From NCBI GenBank assembly GCA_028131545.1, contig JAOICL010000021.1:1-37832 (forward strand): a stretch of DNA of 37,832 nucleotides, read 5' to 3'. Source of the DNA: Vibrio sp. GTDB taxonomy: Bacteria; Pseudomonadota; Gammaproteobacteria; Enterobacterales; Vibrionaceae. Each line of letters starts with the position of its first letter. Position 1 is the first letter of the stretch. Below, piece by piece: positions 1-8,032 of the stretch. The notes under the pieces were generated by a model. It did no database searches. It had not been told where the DNA came from and was given only the letters and a program-made list of their open reading frames with translations. A program made the translations under genes and the position numbers.

Positions 1-1
1 A

Positions 2-1168
2 AAAGATATCCCAGCTGAAAATATGACCCATGTCATTTATGCTTTTCTGAGTATGTGTGGACCTCATAGTGGCGCGTCTAATGAAGTGCAGCAACTCGTT
101 GAAAAAAACTGTCAGGGCAAGGACCCTTTTTCCGCGATCTTAGTGGATGATGAAGCCGCATTGGAGCATGATTTTGGTCCAGTGGATGTGGACGTCGCTT
201 ATAAAGGGCACTTTGCACAGCTTGCGCAAATGAAAGCCGATAATCCTCATATTAAAGTCTTACCTTCTTTTGGTGGTTGGACCATGTCCGAACCTTTCCA
301 TGCGATGGCTAAAGATAAAAAAGCCATGGATCATTTTGCTAAAACCGCAGCAGAATTAATTGCTGATTATGAAATCTTTGATGGTATCGATCTTGATTGG
401 GAATACCCTGGCGGTGGCGGTGCAACCACTTCACCTTGGAATCCAGCAACAAAGTTATCGGATGAACAAAAAGCGGCAGAGAAAGAAGCGTTTACTTATT
501 TAGTGAAAGCCATTCGTAGTGAACTGGATAAGCTTACTACGCAGACTGGCCGAGAGTATGAATTATCGACGGCGGTCGGTGTTGGACCAAAATCGGCTCA
601 AATAGATTGGCATTCAGCTCAACCTTACTTGACGAATATGTTCGCCATGACCTACGACTTTTTAGGGGGATGGGGAAGTCAAACAGGCCATATGACAAAT
701 CTGCATGTGACCGACAGAAGTTGGTGGGGAATGGGGACTGATGTTTTTATTAATCAAATGATAGAGCAAGGTATACCACCTGAAAAACTCGTATTAGGTG
801 CCGCTTTTTATGGACGTGGTTGGGAAGGGACTAAAGATTATGAAGGTGGATTACCAACGAAGGATTTAACCTCACAAGGAGGCACATCATTCGGTACGAG
901 TGAAAATGGTTACTTTATGCATTGGGACCTAGTGAAAAACTATGGTCAAGAGCAAGGCTATGAATACCATTACGATGCTGAATCCGAAGCGCCTTATTTA
1001 TGGAATCCAGAAGAGAAAGTGTTTATCACCTTTGATGATGAACGTTCATTACGAGCGAAAGCAGACTGGGCAAAGAGTAAAAACTTAGGTGGTATATTCA
1101 CATGGGATCTTGCCGGTGATCCATCGGGTGAGCTTGTTGAAGCTATGTATGATCAAATCAATAAATAA
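2..1168 (+). CDS. Chitinase, glycoside hydrolase family 18 (5' end outside window)
   Basis: GH18 chitinase that cuts beta-1,4 bonds of chitin; such enzymes are normally exported. The reading frame is open to the window edge and reads KDIPAENMTHVIYAF from position 2, which is the first barrel strand of a GH18 domain, so the real start and any signal peptide lie upstream. Counting from the Met codon at 23, SFGGW lies at residues 82-86 and the family signature DGIDLDWE at 120-127, with E127 the expected catalytic acid. Later barrel motifs (MTYDF, a YGRGW loop, a closing GIFTWDLAGD) are present, so the catalytic domain looks complete to its C-terminus. No chitin-binding domain follows. A hairpin terminator follows the stop. 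Family call is firm; the subtype (ChiA-like) is an inference from the large insert after the second strand. Confidence 0.93.
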   Translation, partial: KDIPAENMTHVIYAFLSMCGPHSGASNEVQQLVEKNCQGKDPFSAILVDDEAALEHDFGPVDVDVAYKGHFAQLAQMKADNPHIKVLPSFGGWTMSEPFHAMAKDKKAMDHFAKTAAELIADYEIFDGIDLDWEYPGGGGATTSPWNPATKLSDEQKAAEKEAFTYLVKAIRSELDKLTTQTGREYELSTAVGVGPKSAQIDWHSAQPYLTNMFAMTYDFLGGWGSQTGHMTNLHVTDRSWWGMGTDVFINQMIEQGIPPEKLVLGAAFYGRGWEGTKDYEGGLPTKDLTSQGGTSFGTSENGYFMHWDLVKNYGQEQGYEYHYDAESEAPYLWNPEEKVFITFDDERSLRAKADWAKSKNLGGIFTWDLAGDPSGELVEAMYDQINK

Positions 1169-1219
1169 CCTCTTGATGTAAGAGGTAGCCCCATTTGATT
1201 GATGTGTTAGGGGCGCGAT

Positions 1220-1256
1220 AAGTGGCAACCGTGAGTTTGGTTGTCACTTTCATTTT
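1220..1256 (+). terminator. Intrinsic terminator after the chitinase gene
   Basis: AAGTGGCAACC (1220-1230) pairs with GGTTGTCACTT (1239-1249) with one G-T wobble across an 8-nt loop, followed by a T-rich run. It lies about 50 bp after the chitinase stop. Confidence 0.75.
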
Positions 1257-1386
1257 TGAATTACAAACCGATTATTAACCATTAATTACCCTAGTATGAC
1301 ATTTCTTGACCAAAACCTTGGCAAAATCGGCCTTATTGCCTGAAATAAAGGCGAATGGGTTCAATGTTTGTATAGGAAGTTTTGTC

Positions 1387-2115
1387 ATGTTAGAGCTGTT
1401 TTTACAGCCAGAAACCTGGGCTATTTTTGCTACGTTATTGATGCTAGAGGTTATTCTTGGTGTTGATAATATTGTTTTTATTTCCATTCTTTGTGAAAGA
1501 GTGGATGAAAATCGCAGAAAGTTTGCTCGAAATCTTGGTATTTCACTTGCGGTATTTTCTCGTATAGCATTACTGTTATCGATTAGCTGGGTAATGACAT
1601 TGACGGAGCCGTTGGTTGGCTTTGCTGGATTTACGTTTACAGGCCGCGATCTTATCATGCTCTTTGGTGGTGGTTTCTTAATTGTAAAAAGCGCGATGGA
1701 ACTCAAAGAATGGTTGGGTGGCGAAGAAGAAGAAACGCATAATAAAAAGGGCGCTAAAGCCGCTTTCATGTTAATCATTGCACAAATTATTGCGGTTGAT
1801 GTTGTCTTCTCACTTGACTCTGTGATCACAGCAGTTGGTTTGACGAATGATGTCCCTATTATGATTGCTGCCATCTTAGGTTCTGCGGTGATTATGGTTC
1901 TGGCAGCAGAAACGGTCAATAACGCCGTGATGAAATTCCCAGGGCTAAAAACATTAGCATTAATGTTCTTATTACTATTAGGTGGCTTATTAATTGCCGA
2001 AGGTTTCCACTTACCGGTGAATAAAGGGTATGTGTACTTTGCAATGGTATTTGGTTTGGTGCTTGAAGGTTGTCAGATTCTGATGCGCCGAAATCGTAAA
2101 ATGCTAGCGGAATAA
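1387..2115 (+). CDS. TerC/YgdQ-family integral membrane protein
   Basis: A 242-residue polytopic inner-membrane protein of the TerC family, close in pattern to E. coli YgdQ. The diagnostic acidic intramembrane motifs are visible: EVILGVDNIVF near residue 20 and DVVFSLDSVITAVG near residue 140, plus the C-terminal KGYVYFAMVF segment. About seven hydrophobic segments alternate with short loops; a charged loop rich in Glu (GEEEE) lies mid-protein. TerC proteins are linked to metal-ion handling, but the substrate here is unknown. The start at 1387 is preferred over the in-frame Met codon at 1306 because it has an AGGAAG ribosome site 7 bases upstream and matches the family N-terminus (MLELFLQPETW). 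It is a single gene converging on the metal permease downstream. Confidence 0.9.
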   Translation: MLELFLQPETWAIFATLLMLEVILGVDNIVFISILCERVDENRRKFARNLGISLAVFSRIALLLSISWVMTLTEPLVGFAGFTFTGRDLIMLFGGGFLIVKSAMELKEWLGGEEEETHNKKGAKAAFMLIIAQIIAVDVVFSLDSVITAVGLTNDVPIMIAAILGSAVIMVLAAETVNNAVMKFPGLKTLALMFLLLLGGLLIAEGFHLPVNKGYVYFAMVFGLVLEGCQILMRRNRKMLAE

Positions 2116-2201
2116 TAGAGTTATAACAGTATTTGGGTTAAACATATCAACATGCTTAACCAATACCTGAATTTCTATTGTTTCGATAATGATTCGAACA
2201 T

Positions 2202-2258
2202 AAAGGCCACACGGCATTACTTTTCTCGTTAAAAGTAGATAAGAGTCGTGTGGTCTTT
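2202..2258. terminator. Bidirectional hairpin between convergent genes
   Basis: AAAGGCCACACG (2202-2213) pairs with CGTGTGGTCTTT (2247-2258) with one wobble. A second inner hairpin ACTTTT/AAAAGT (2219-2224, 2231-2236) nests inside. It lies between the ends of the TerC gene and the permease gene, so it could stop transcription from both sides. The flanking T/A runs are short. Confidence 0.55.
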
Positions 2259-2290
2259 ACTGTTTGTGTTAGAACAGTATGTTTTGGTTA

Positions 2291-3367
2291 TTAAGCGAAC
2301 TTTTTTTGTAAATCCGTCGTCATAGCTTTACCCATATATACAGCTAATACCAGGCTCAGAGCAAGAATAGGAAAGCTATATAATACATCATGTTCAGCCC
2401 ATGAGTTTGGTTGTATTGTCCATTCGTTCCACTCCATTAATGTATCTAACCCCCAGCCAAATAGCCAAGCACCACCTACAACACCGCCTAAATAACCTGC
2501 GAGCGCTTTTTTACCAAGCTCAATCTTAACAAGTGCCAGTGTTGCGATGTTGGTCGCAGGGCCAGCAAGTAAAAACACCAGTGTGGCTCCAGGCGAGACG
2601 CCGGCTAAAAGAAAGCCAGCAGCAATCGGTGTTGAGGCAGTGGCACAGATATACATTGGAATGCCAATAACCGTCATGAATATCATGGCAGCCCATCCAT
2701 CGCCCCATTCGATAAATAACTCTTTTGGTACATAAGTCTGAATAAGCGCGGCAAATACAATACCAATCAATAACCATTTATAGGTGTCGGAAATTAACTT
2801 ATGCATCGCATAGTTCCAAATGCCCTTAGCTCTACTGGATAGAGTACTGACGGGCTTTTTGGATGCACAACATGACGATGTTGGTTTTTCCTCAATTTTA
2901 GCTTTTTTAGACGCACAGCAAGAAGAGGGGGCTTTTTCTGTCGAACTTGTCTTATTTTCCGACTCTTTGTCATCTATTTGGCTAACAAGGAAACCGGCAC
3001 CAATGGCACTGCATATTGCTGCGATTGGGCGTACTATCGCCATTAAAGGACCTAACATCGCATAGGATACGGCGACAGAATCGACACCGGTCTCTGGTGT
3101 CGCAACAAGGAAAGAAGCTGTCGCACTTTTAGAAGCCCCTGAGCGTCTCAGCCCTAATGCGGCAGGAATCACACCACAAGAGCACAAAGGGAGAGGCGCG
3201 CCGATCAAGGCAGCTTTTACTACGGTCGAAAAAGAATTATCTCCAAGGTGTTTGGACATAAAAGAAGCTGGAAGAAATTCTTTCATTAACGCTGCGATAA
3301 AATACCCAAAAAGTAGCCAAGGGGCAGCCGATAAAAAGAGCTCGATAAAATTAGTGAGTAGAGTCAT
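2291..3367 (-). CDS. SO_0444-type Cu/Zn efflux permease (YraQ/DUF318-like)
   Basis: A 358-residue permease with two hydrophobic halves. It fits the family annotated as SO_0444-type Cu/Zn efflux transporters. The first half has a conserved PLPLCSCGVIP motif (C62, C64) and the second half the matching IGIPMYICATASTPIA segment. The soluble loop between the halves carries the octapeptide SSCCASKK twice (Cys pairs at 150-151 and 166-167), a likely cytosolic metal-binding arm. The gene follows a MerR-family regulator and its first 17 bases overlap the regulator's 3' end, so the two are translationally coupled and co-transcribed from the metal-type promoter near 3800. The substrate is probably Zn, Cu or a related thiophilic metal, judged from the regulator and Cys pairs. 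Direct evidence for the metal is not in the sequence. Confidence 0.85.
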   Translation of the reverse strand: MTLLTNFIELFLSAAPWLLFGYFIAALMKEFLPASFMSKHLGDNSFSTVVKAALIGAPLPLCSCGVIPAALGLRRSGASKSATASFLVATPETGVDSVAVSYAMLGPLMAIVRPIAAICSAIGAGFLVSQIDDKESENKTSSTEKAPSSCCASKKAKIEEKPTSSCCASKKPVSTLSSRAKGIWNYAMHKLISDTYKWLLIGIVFAALIQTYVPKELFIEWGDGWAAMIFMTVIGIPMYICATASTPIAAGFLLAGVSPGATLVFLLAGPATNIATLALVKIELGKKALAGYLGGVVGGAWLFGWGLDTLMEWNEWTIQPNSWAEHDVLYSFPILALSLVLAVYMGKAMTTDLQKKFA

Positions 3368-3758
3368 TGAGTGCTCCTAGGATAGAACAGTTGTTAGCTG
3401 GTAGAGAGCTACCGTCACAATCTTCAGCCAGTTGCGCGAGAGCCAGCTCTAATGTTTGAAGTTCTTGTCGTTTTTCTTGAATTCGTTGACGTTTTTTCTC
3501 GATTAACGCTTTGACATCGCCACAGCTGGCGTTGTGTTTATTAATACGAATATCAAGTAAGGTTCGGATCTCTGCATGGGTGAATCCACACCGTTTAGAA
3601 TTAAGAACAAACTGTAACTGGTGGATATCATCATCAGAATAATAGCGATAGCCATTATCGCCTCGTTCAGATGCACTCAATAAGCCCTCCTTTTCATAGA
3701 AACGGAGGGTTTCGACTGAGAGATCAAAATGCTGAGCAAGTGCCCCGATCTTTAACAT
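3351..3758 (-). CDS. MerR-family metal-responsive regulator, ZntR-like
   Basis: A 135-residue MerR-family activator: N-terminal winged helix (MLKIGALAQHFDLSVETLRFYE, residues 1-22), YRYYSDDD, a long dimerisation helix (about 82-112) and a C-terminal metal loop. Cysteines fall at C79, C114 and C124, the numbering of three zinc ligands known in E. coli ZntR; positions 115 and 119 are Asp and Leu here, not Cys and His, so the two-zinc site of ZntR would be incomplete. It may therefore sense one Zn or another divalent/thiophilic ion. It is the first gene of a two-gene operon with the permease and likely regulates its own promoter through the 22-bp palindrome upstream. Confidence 0.87.
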   Translation of the reverse strand: MLKIGALAQHFDLSVETLRFYEKEGLLSASERGDNGYRYYSDDDIHQLQFVLNSKRCGFTHAEIRTLLDIRINKHNASCGDVKALIEKKRQRIQEKRQELQTLELALAQLAEDCDGSSLPANNCSILGALNDSTH

Positions 3759-3793
3759 AATTCACGGTCCATCATATAAGAATACGTAGTAAC

Positions 3794-3825
3794 AGTATAA
3801 ACCCTATAGTCTACTATAGGGTCAA
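3794..3825 (-). promoter_or_regulatory. MerR-type operator and long-spacer promoter
   Basis: The perfect palindrome ACCCTATAGT-CT-ACTATAGGGT spans 3801-3822. On the minus strand a -35 TTGACC (3825-3820) and a -10 TATACT (3799-3794) sit either side, separated by exactly 20 bp. An overlong 19-20 bp spacer filled by the operator is the hallmark of MerR-activated promoters. It drives the regulator-permease operon, whose first codon is at 3758. Confidence 0.88.
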
Positions 3826-4037
3826 GGGTTTTTATATGAAAGTGCTATCATCGTTAAGATGATTTTGATGGGGTCGCACCTAAAATAACCTCAAAAGACC
3901 TGAAAATATCCTAAACTCTGACAGTGTTTTTACTTTCCTTTGGCAAATAATGACAAGGTGTGGTGCTTTTTTGAGTAAAATCCGACCTTTAGATGAATGA
4001 AAAAATAAGAAAATATAAATAAGTGTTGGGGTGAGGT

Positions 4038-5906
4038 TTGAATTTCAGATATGACATAAATGGCTTGCGTGCATTAGCAGTGGCAGCTGTTGTTCTATTC
4101 CATTTCTATCCAAATGCATTACCGGGCGGCTTTGCTGGGGTCGATGTGTTTTTTGTAATCTCTGGTTTTTTAATGACGGGGATTATCTTTAGAAGCTTTG
4201 AAAAGAAGCAATTTAGTTTGCTTGGATTCTATGCAGCGCGCGCCAATCGAATTATCCCACCACTGTTTATTATGGTGCTGACGTTTGCGATATTAGGATT
4301 ATTCTTTATTCTTCCTTGGGATTACAAACCCTTTGGTCGTGATATTGCCACCAGTTTATCTTTTACCAGTAACATCATGTTTTCTATGCGTGGTGGTTAC
4401 TTCACGAATGAAGAAAACTTTTTACTGCATACTTGGTCTCTATCAGCAGAGTGGCAGTTTTATATGATCTTCCCAATCCTGATTATGGGATTAAAAAAAT
4501 GGGTATCGGATAAAACAACGGCACGTACTATCTTAGCATTAACGCTGCTGTCTTATGCCGTTAGTATTATTGGTACGCATTTATGGCCAGACCCGTCTTA
4601 CTACATCTTACCAACGCGTGCATGGGAAATGTTATTCGGGGGTATTGCTTATTTATACCCATTAAAACTAGATGAAGAGAAATCAAAATGGGCGGAAAGA
4701 ATCGGCCTTGTCATGATTTTGTTTTCTTATGTTGCCTTTTCTCATGAGACGTTATGGCCTGGCTATGCGGCTATCGTACCGGTTATTGGAGCGTACCTTG
4801 TCATCGTCGCTCAGCAGAATGAGAGTATTATTAGCCGAAGCGTTATATGTCAAAAAATAGGAACATGGTCTTATTCTATTTATTTATGGCATTGGCCTAT
4901 CACGGTTAGCTTTGCCTACTATGGCTTTTCTGAAGGCACGAAATGGATTGGTATTGTTATCTCTATTTTATTGGGTGCATTGAGCTTCCATATGATTGAA
5001 AAAAGAGCCAACATATTTAAATCTTGGTCGCTGCCAAAAGCCCTTTCTTTCCATGTGGTGTTAATCGCTATTGCTGGTGTTTATGGCAGTGTTGCGTTTA
5101 TTACACAGGGCTTTACTAATCGAGTCGACCTTGAACACAATGCGATGATTCAAGGTGGTACAGCAGACAATTATCGTGTGACGGAAGGAACTGATCTATT
5201 TAATACTGATGGTAAGTATGATTACCTGGTATTGGGCGACAGTAATTCCAATCATTTGGTTCGCGGTATTATTAATGAAGGGACACGAGTGAAGCTATCT
5301 TGGTATGGCTCTTGTTTATCGTTCCCTAATGCGATTAACCACCGTGACGGTATATTCCCTGCTTGGGAGCCACTCTGTCACAACAACTATAAACACGGTA
5401 TCGATGAGCCAAACCCAATTATCTTGGCACAGTTATGGGCGCGTGATGATGGTTTAGAAGGGCTACGTTGTATGACGGATGACTGTGATTCTGTAACGGG
5501 TAAATACCTTGATGATTTACAAATGAATCTGGCAGAGCTCTTTGAAGTATATGGTAATCAACGCGATATTTATATGGTGGGTCAGCTTGCTCGTACACCT
5601 GACAGTGAATTAGCCAAATGCCTTAGAACGGAAGCGCTTCTTGGTGTTGAGCGCAGTTGTGAAACCGTTCAAGAATATAATGTTGAAGAGATTACCGCAG
5701 CCAATACTATTTTAGCGAAGGTCGCAGACCAATATGAGCATGTACATTATGTGGATGTGAACGATTTATACTGTGATGCAAATAACCAGTGTGACTTTGC
5801 CAAGGGTGGTCAATCACTGTTCATGACGGATAGACACCTATCGGGTTATGGCGCTGAATTAGTGTGGGAACACATTATGAAAAAAGTGAAAGCGATAGAA
5901 AAATAA
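4038..5906 (+). CDS. Acyltransferase 3 with C-terminal SGNH domain (OafA/YrhL type)
   Basis: A 622-residue inner-membrane acyltransferase that would O-acetylate a cell-surface polysaccharide or peptidoglycan-type acceptor. The N-terminal acyltransferase-3 domain (about 1-360) starts FRYDINGLRALAV, has the key His in LFHF (H22) and about ten membrane segments. The C-terminal periplasmic SGNH domain shows GDSN (400-403) and DRHL (598-601) as the Ser and Asp/His catalytic blocks. TTG at 4038 is taken as the start because an in-frame TGA lies at 4032-4034 and the family N-terminus begins right after it; a GTGAGG ribosome site is very close. It stands alone, with a strong terminator after it. The acceptor sugar cannot be told from sequence. 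Confidence 0.9.
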   Translation: MNFRYDINGLRALAVAAVVLFHFYPNALPGGFAGVDVFFVISGFLMTGIIFRSFEKKQFSLLGFYAARANRIIPPLFIMVLTFAILGLFFILPWDYKPFGRDIATSLSFTSNIMFSMRGGYFTNEENFLLHTWSLSAEWQFYMIFPILIMGLKKWVSDKTTARTILALTLLSYAVSIIGTHLWPDPSYYILPTRAWEMLFGGIAYLYPLKLDEEKSKWAERIGLVMILFSYVAFSHETLWPGYAAIVPVIGAYLVIVAQQNESIISRSVICQKIGTWSYSIYLWHWPITVSFAYYGFSEGTKWIGIVISILLGALSFHMIEKRANIFKSWSLPKALSFHVVLIAIAGVYGSVAFITQGFTNRVDLEHNAMIQGGTADNYRVTEGTDLFNTDGKYDYLVLGDSNSNHLVRGIINEGTRVKLSWYGSCLSFPNAINHRDGIFPAWEPLCHNNYKHGIDEPNPIILAQLWARDDGLEGLRCMTDDCDSVTGKYLDDLQMNLAELFEVYGNQRDIYMVGQLARTPDSELAKCLRTEALLGVERSCETVQEYNVEEITAANTILAKVADQYEHVHYVDVNDLYCDANNQCDFAKGGQSLFMTDRHLSGYGAELVWEHIMKKVKAIEK

Positions 5907-5946
5907 GTGTCATTTTAATTCAGCTCTACAATGACAATGATGGTTT

Positions 5947-6005
5947 AATCCCATATAGGCGAAACTAGAAATAACCTAGTTAAAAGCTTATATGGGATTT
6001 TTTTA
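5947..6005 (+). terminator. Intrinsic terminator after the acyltransferase gene
   Basis: AATCCCATATA (5947-5957) pairs with TATATGGGATT (5989-5999), with an inner ACTAG/CTAGT hairpin, followed by a run of T. Confidence 0.8.
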
Positions 6006-6148
6006 TGCTCACTAATAACCATTCTGGCACTTGTGTTTATAAGCAAATAAGGGCAAAACTTGATTCATACCTCTTAGGTGGTAGTATGGCTAACAATTAC
6101 ATGGATTTTTAATGACTTATGTCGCCTTTATAATAAATGGAGTTTTAT

Positions 6149-6448
6149 ATGATCAATAAGCGCTTTTTCAAAACGAAAAACGAAGTGGAAGTGACTTTTG
6201 AAGTACCCGCCGTTGAAGTAACTAAGAATGTGGTATTAATGGCTGATTTCCTTGGCTGGGAACCACAAAGCATGAAGAAAACCGCAAAAAGTAAATCATT
6301 TAAATTTAAAACTCGTCTACCGAAAGGTGAAGAGTTTGAGTTTCGTTACCTAATTGATGGTGAGCGTTGGCATAATGACCCACAAGCCGATCAATATCGT
6401 CGTAATGAATTTGGTGAAGATAACTGCTTAGTGTCTACCCACGCTTAA
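6149..6448 (+). CDS. Isoamylase early-set domain (CBM48-like) small protein
   Basis: A 99-residue cytoplasmic protein made of one immunoglobulin-like glycan-binding domain. Visible family features are VVLMADFLGWEPQSMKK (strand and turn), FKFKTRLPKGEEFEFRYLIDG and the closing WHNDPQADQYRRNEFGEDN. Such stand-alone domains are common in Vibrio and are annotated as isoamylase early-set proteins; a role in glycogen binding or regulation is an inference. The start at 6149 is chosen over the Met codon at 6137 because TGGAG (6138-6142) sits 6 bases upstream. It is monocistronic, with a strong terminator. Confidence 0.85.
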   Translation: MINKRFFKTKNEVEVTFEVPAVEVTKNVVLMADFLGWEPQSMKKTAKSKSFKFKTRLPKGEEFEFRYLIDGERWHNDPQADQYRRNEFGEDNCLVSTHA

Positions 6449-6507
6449 ATGGTTTCATACCTCTACCTTTCACGTGTGTTTGGGTGTTATCGATAACGCA
6501 CTTGTTC

Positions 6508-6533
6508 AAAAAAGGCGCACTTGCGCCTTTTTT
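6508..6533 (+). terminator. Strong intrinsic terminator
   Basis: AAAAAAGGCGC (6508-6518) pairs perfectly with GCGCCTTTTTT (6523-6533) across a 4-nt loop; A and T runs on both sides allow it to work in both directions. Confidence 0.9.
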
Positions 6534-6623
6534 GTGACAAAATTGACAAAAAACTGTTATTCCTCTGGCATATTCCATTAAAATTATTGTCTTAAGCTGT
6601 CAATCGTATACTTAGAGGCATTC

Positions 6624-7931
6624 ATGGAAAAAATAGCTTTAGGACGTGTTGGTAAAGCCTCATCAAGATTGCTTTCAACATTACTTGCCTTATCATTCTT
6701 AACATCTTGCAGTGTTCCTGACGACTCATCTCAGCGTCGAGATCTCCCTTTAAATCTCCCTGATTCTGAACAAATCGATATCATCTTGTCTGATCTAGAA
6801 GATGTTTTTGATAGACCCACATTAGAATATCAAATTCAGCGAGGAGATAATCTTAGCTCTATCTTTGCCCGATTAGAAATTGATTATAAGTCGTTGAATA
6901 GAATCATGAGTACAGATAAAGATTATCTTGCCCTTGATACCTTGCGACCGGGCAATATGCTGAAATTCTGGGTTGACGAACAAGGTCAGCTGGACAAAAT
7001 GGAACTGGAATTTAGTATTGTTGAGCAAGCGGTTTACTCGAAGTTGGATGATGGTAGTTTTGCTTATGAAGCGGTTAAACGTGAAGGTCGCTGGGAGAGT
7101 TACCCTTTAGTCGGTGAAATTCATGGTAGCTTCGTTCGTTCGGCTTCCAAGTTGGGTTTGAATATTCGAGATGTTGCTCAAATTGAACGTCTATTTAAAG
7201 AGAAACTTAACTTTCGACGAGATATTCGAGCGGGTGACCGATTTGAAGTGGTACAAACACGACAATATCTGGATGATCAACTGACAGGTAATACAGAATT
7301 ACAAGCCATTAAAATATACAACCGAGGTCGTTTAGTTTCTGCTTATCTGCACTCAGACGGTCAGTATTATGATCATAAAGGGAAGGGATTACAGCGAGCA
7401 TTTCAACGATTACCAACAAAACGTCGTTATCGTTTAAGCTCTCATTTTAACCCAAGACGAAAACACCCTGTAACTGGACGAGTTTCGCCGCATAACGGTA
7501 CGGATTGGGCAACGCCCAGAGGTACGCCTATCGTTTCCACAGGTGATGGTGTCGTATCGATGACGCGTAACCACCCTTATGCCGGTAAATATGTTGTTAT
7601 TGATCATGGTGGACGTTTTAAAACTCGATACCTGCATTTAAGTCGTATTCATGTCACGAAAGGGCAAACGGTTTCTCGAGGACAAATGATTGGAAAAGCC
7701 GGTTCAACAGGCCGAGTTACAGGTCCTCATATTCATTATGAGTTACTTGACCGAGGCAGAGCTGTGAATCCGGTTAAAGCGAAAATACCATTAGCAAAAT
7801 CGGTGGCTCGCAAAGAAATGAATAAATTTACTAAAAGAAAAAATGAGTTAGATCGTTTACTGAAAGAAGAAATGCTGGCTAAGCAGTCATCACCGAAACA
7901 ATCATCACCGAAGCGACCAACCGAGAGCTAA
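6624..7931 (+). CDS. M23 (LytM) metallopeptidase lipoprotein with OapA/LysM-like region
   Basis: A 435-residue envelope protein of the peptidoglycan DD-endopeptidase type. The N-terminus has a hydrophobic segment ending LTSC (C29), a lipobox. Residues about 67-120 (YQIQRGDNLSSIFARL) resemble the LysM-like/OapA sugar-binding region found before LytM domains. The C-terminal M23 domain has HNGTD (H290, D294) and HIH (H369, H371), the zinc ligands and catalytic His, so it should be active rather than an EnvC-like activator. The tail is Lys/Ser/Pro rich with a short repeat QSSPKQSSPK. A role in septal or growth-linked wall cutting is expected for the family. Monocistronic as far as can be seen. 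Confidence 0.9.
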   Translation: MEKIALGRVGKASSRLLSTLLALSFLTSCSVPDDSSQRRDLPLNLPDSEQIDIILSDLEDVFDRPTLEYQIQRGDNLSSIFARLEIDYKSLNRIMSTDKDYLALDTLRPGNMLKFWVDEQGQLDKMELEFSIVEQAVYSKLDDGSFAYEAVKREGRWESYPLVGEIHGSFVRSASKLGLNIRDVAQIERLFKEKLNFRRDIRAGDRFEVVQTRQYLDDQLTGNTELQAIKIYNRGRLVSAYLHSDGQYYDHKGKGLQRAFQRLPTKRRYRLSSHFNPRRKHPVTGRVSPHNGTDWATPRGTPIVSTGDGVVSMTRNHPYAGKYVVIDHGGRFKTRYLHLSRIHVTKGQTVSRGQMIGKAGSTGRVTGPHIHYELLDRGRAVNPVKAKIPLAKSVARKEMNKFTKRKNELDRLLKEEMLAKQSSPKQSSPKRPTES

Positions 7932-7981
7932 TCATACCGTTGTGTCACGTTTGCTCAATGGGGAAACCTAACCTATAACAT

Positions 7982-8011
7982 ATTCAAGGTTCTGTTGTCA
8001 GAGCCTTGAAT
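7982..8011 (+). terminator. Stem-loop between the M23 peptidase and exporter genes
   Basis: ATTCAAGGTTCTG (7982-7994) pairs with CAGAGCCTTGAAT (7999-8011), 13 pairs with one wobble and a 4-nt loop. Only a weak T run follows, and the exporter ribosome site starts a few bases later, so it may be a terminator or a leader structure. Confidence 0.5.
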
Positions 8012-8032
8012 TGTTTGAGAACCGGAGAAATA

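Noticed and set aside
1275..1919. Long minus-strand frame opposite the TerC-family gene
   Set aside because: It is the antisense shadow of a well-supported membrane protein, rich in Ser/Thr/Ile in a way typical of shadows.
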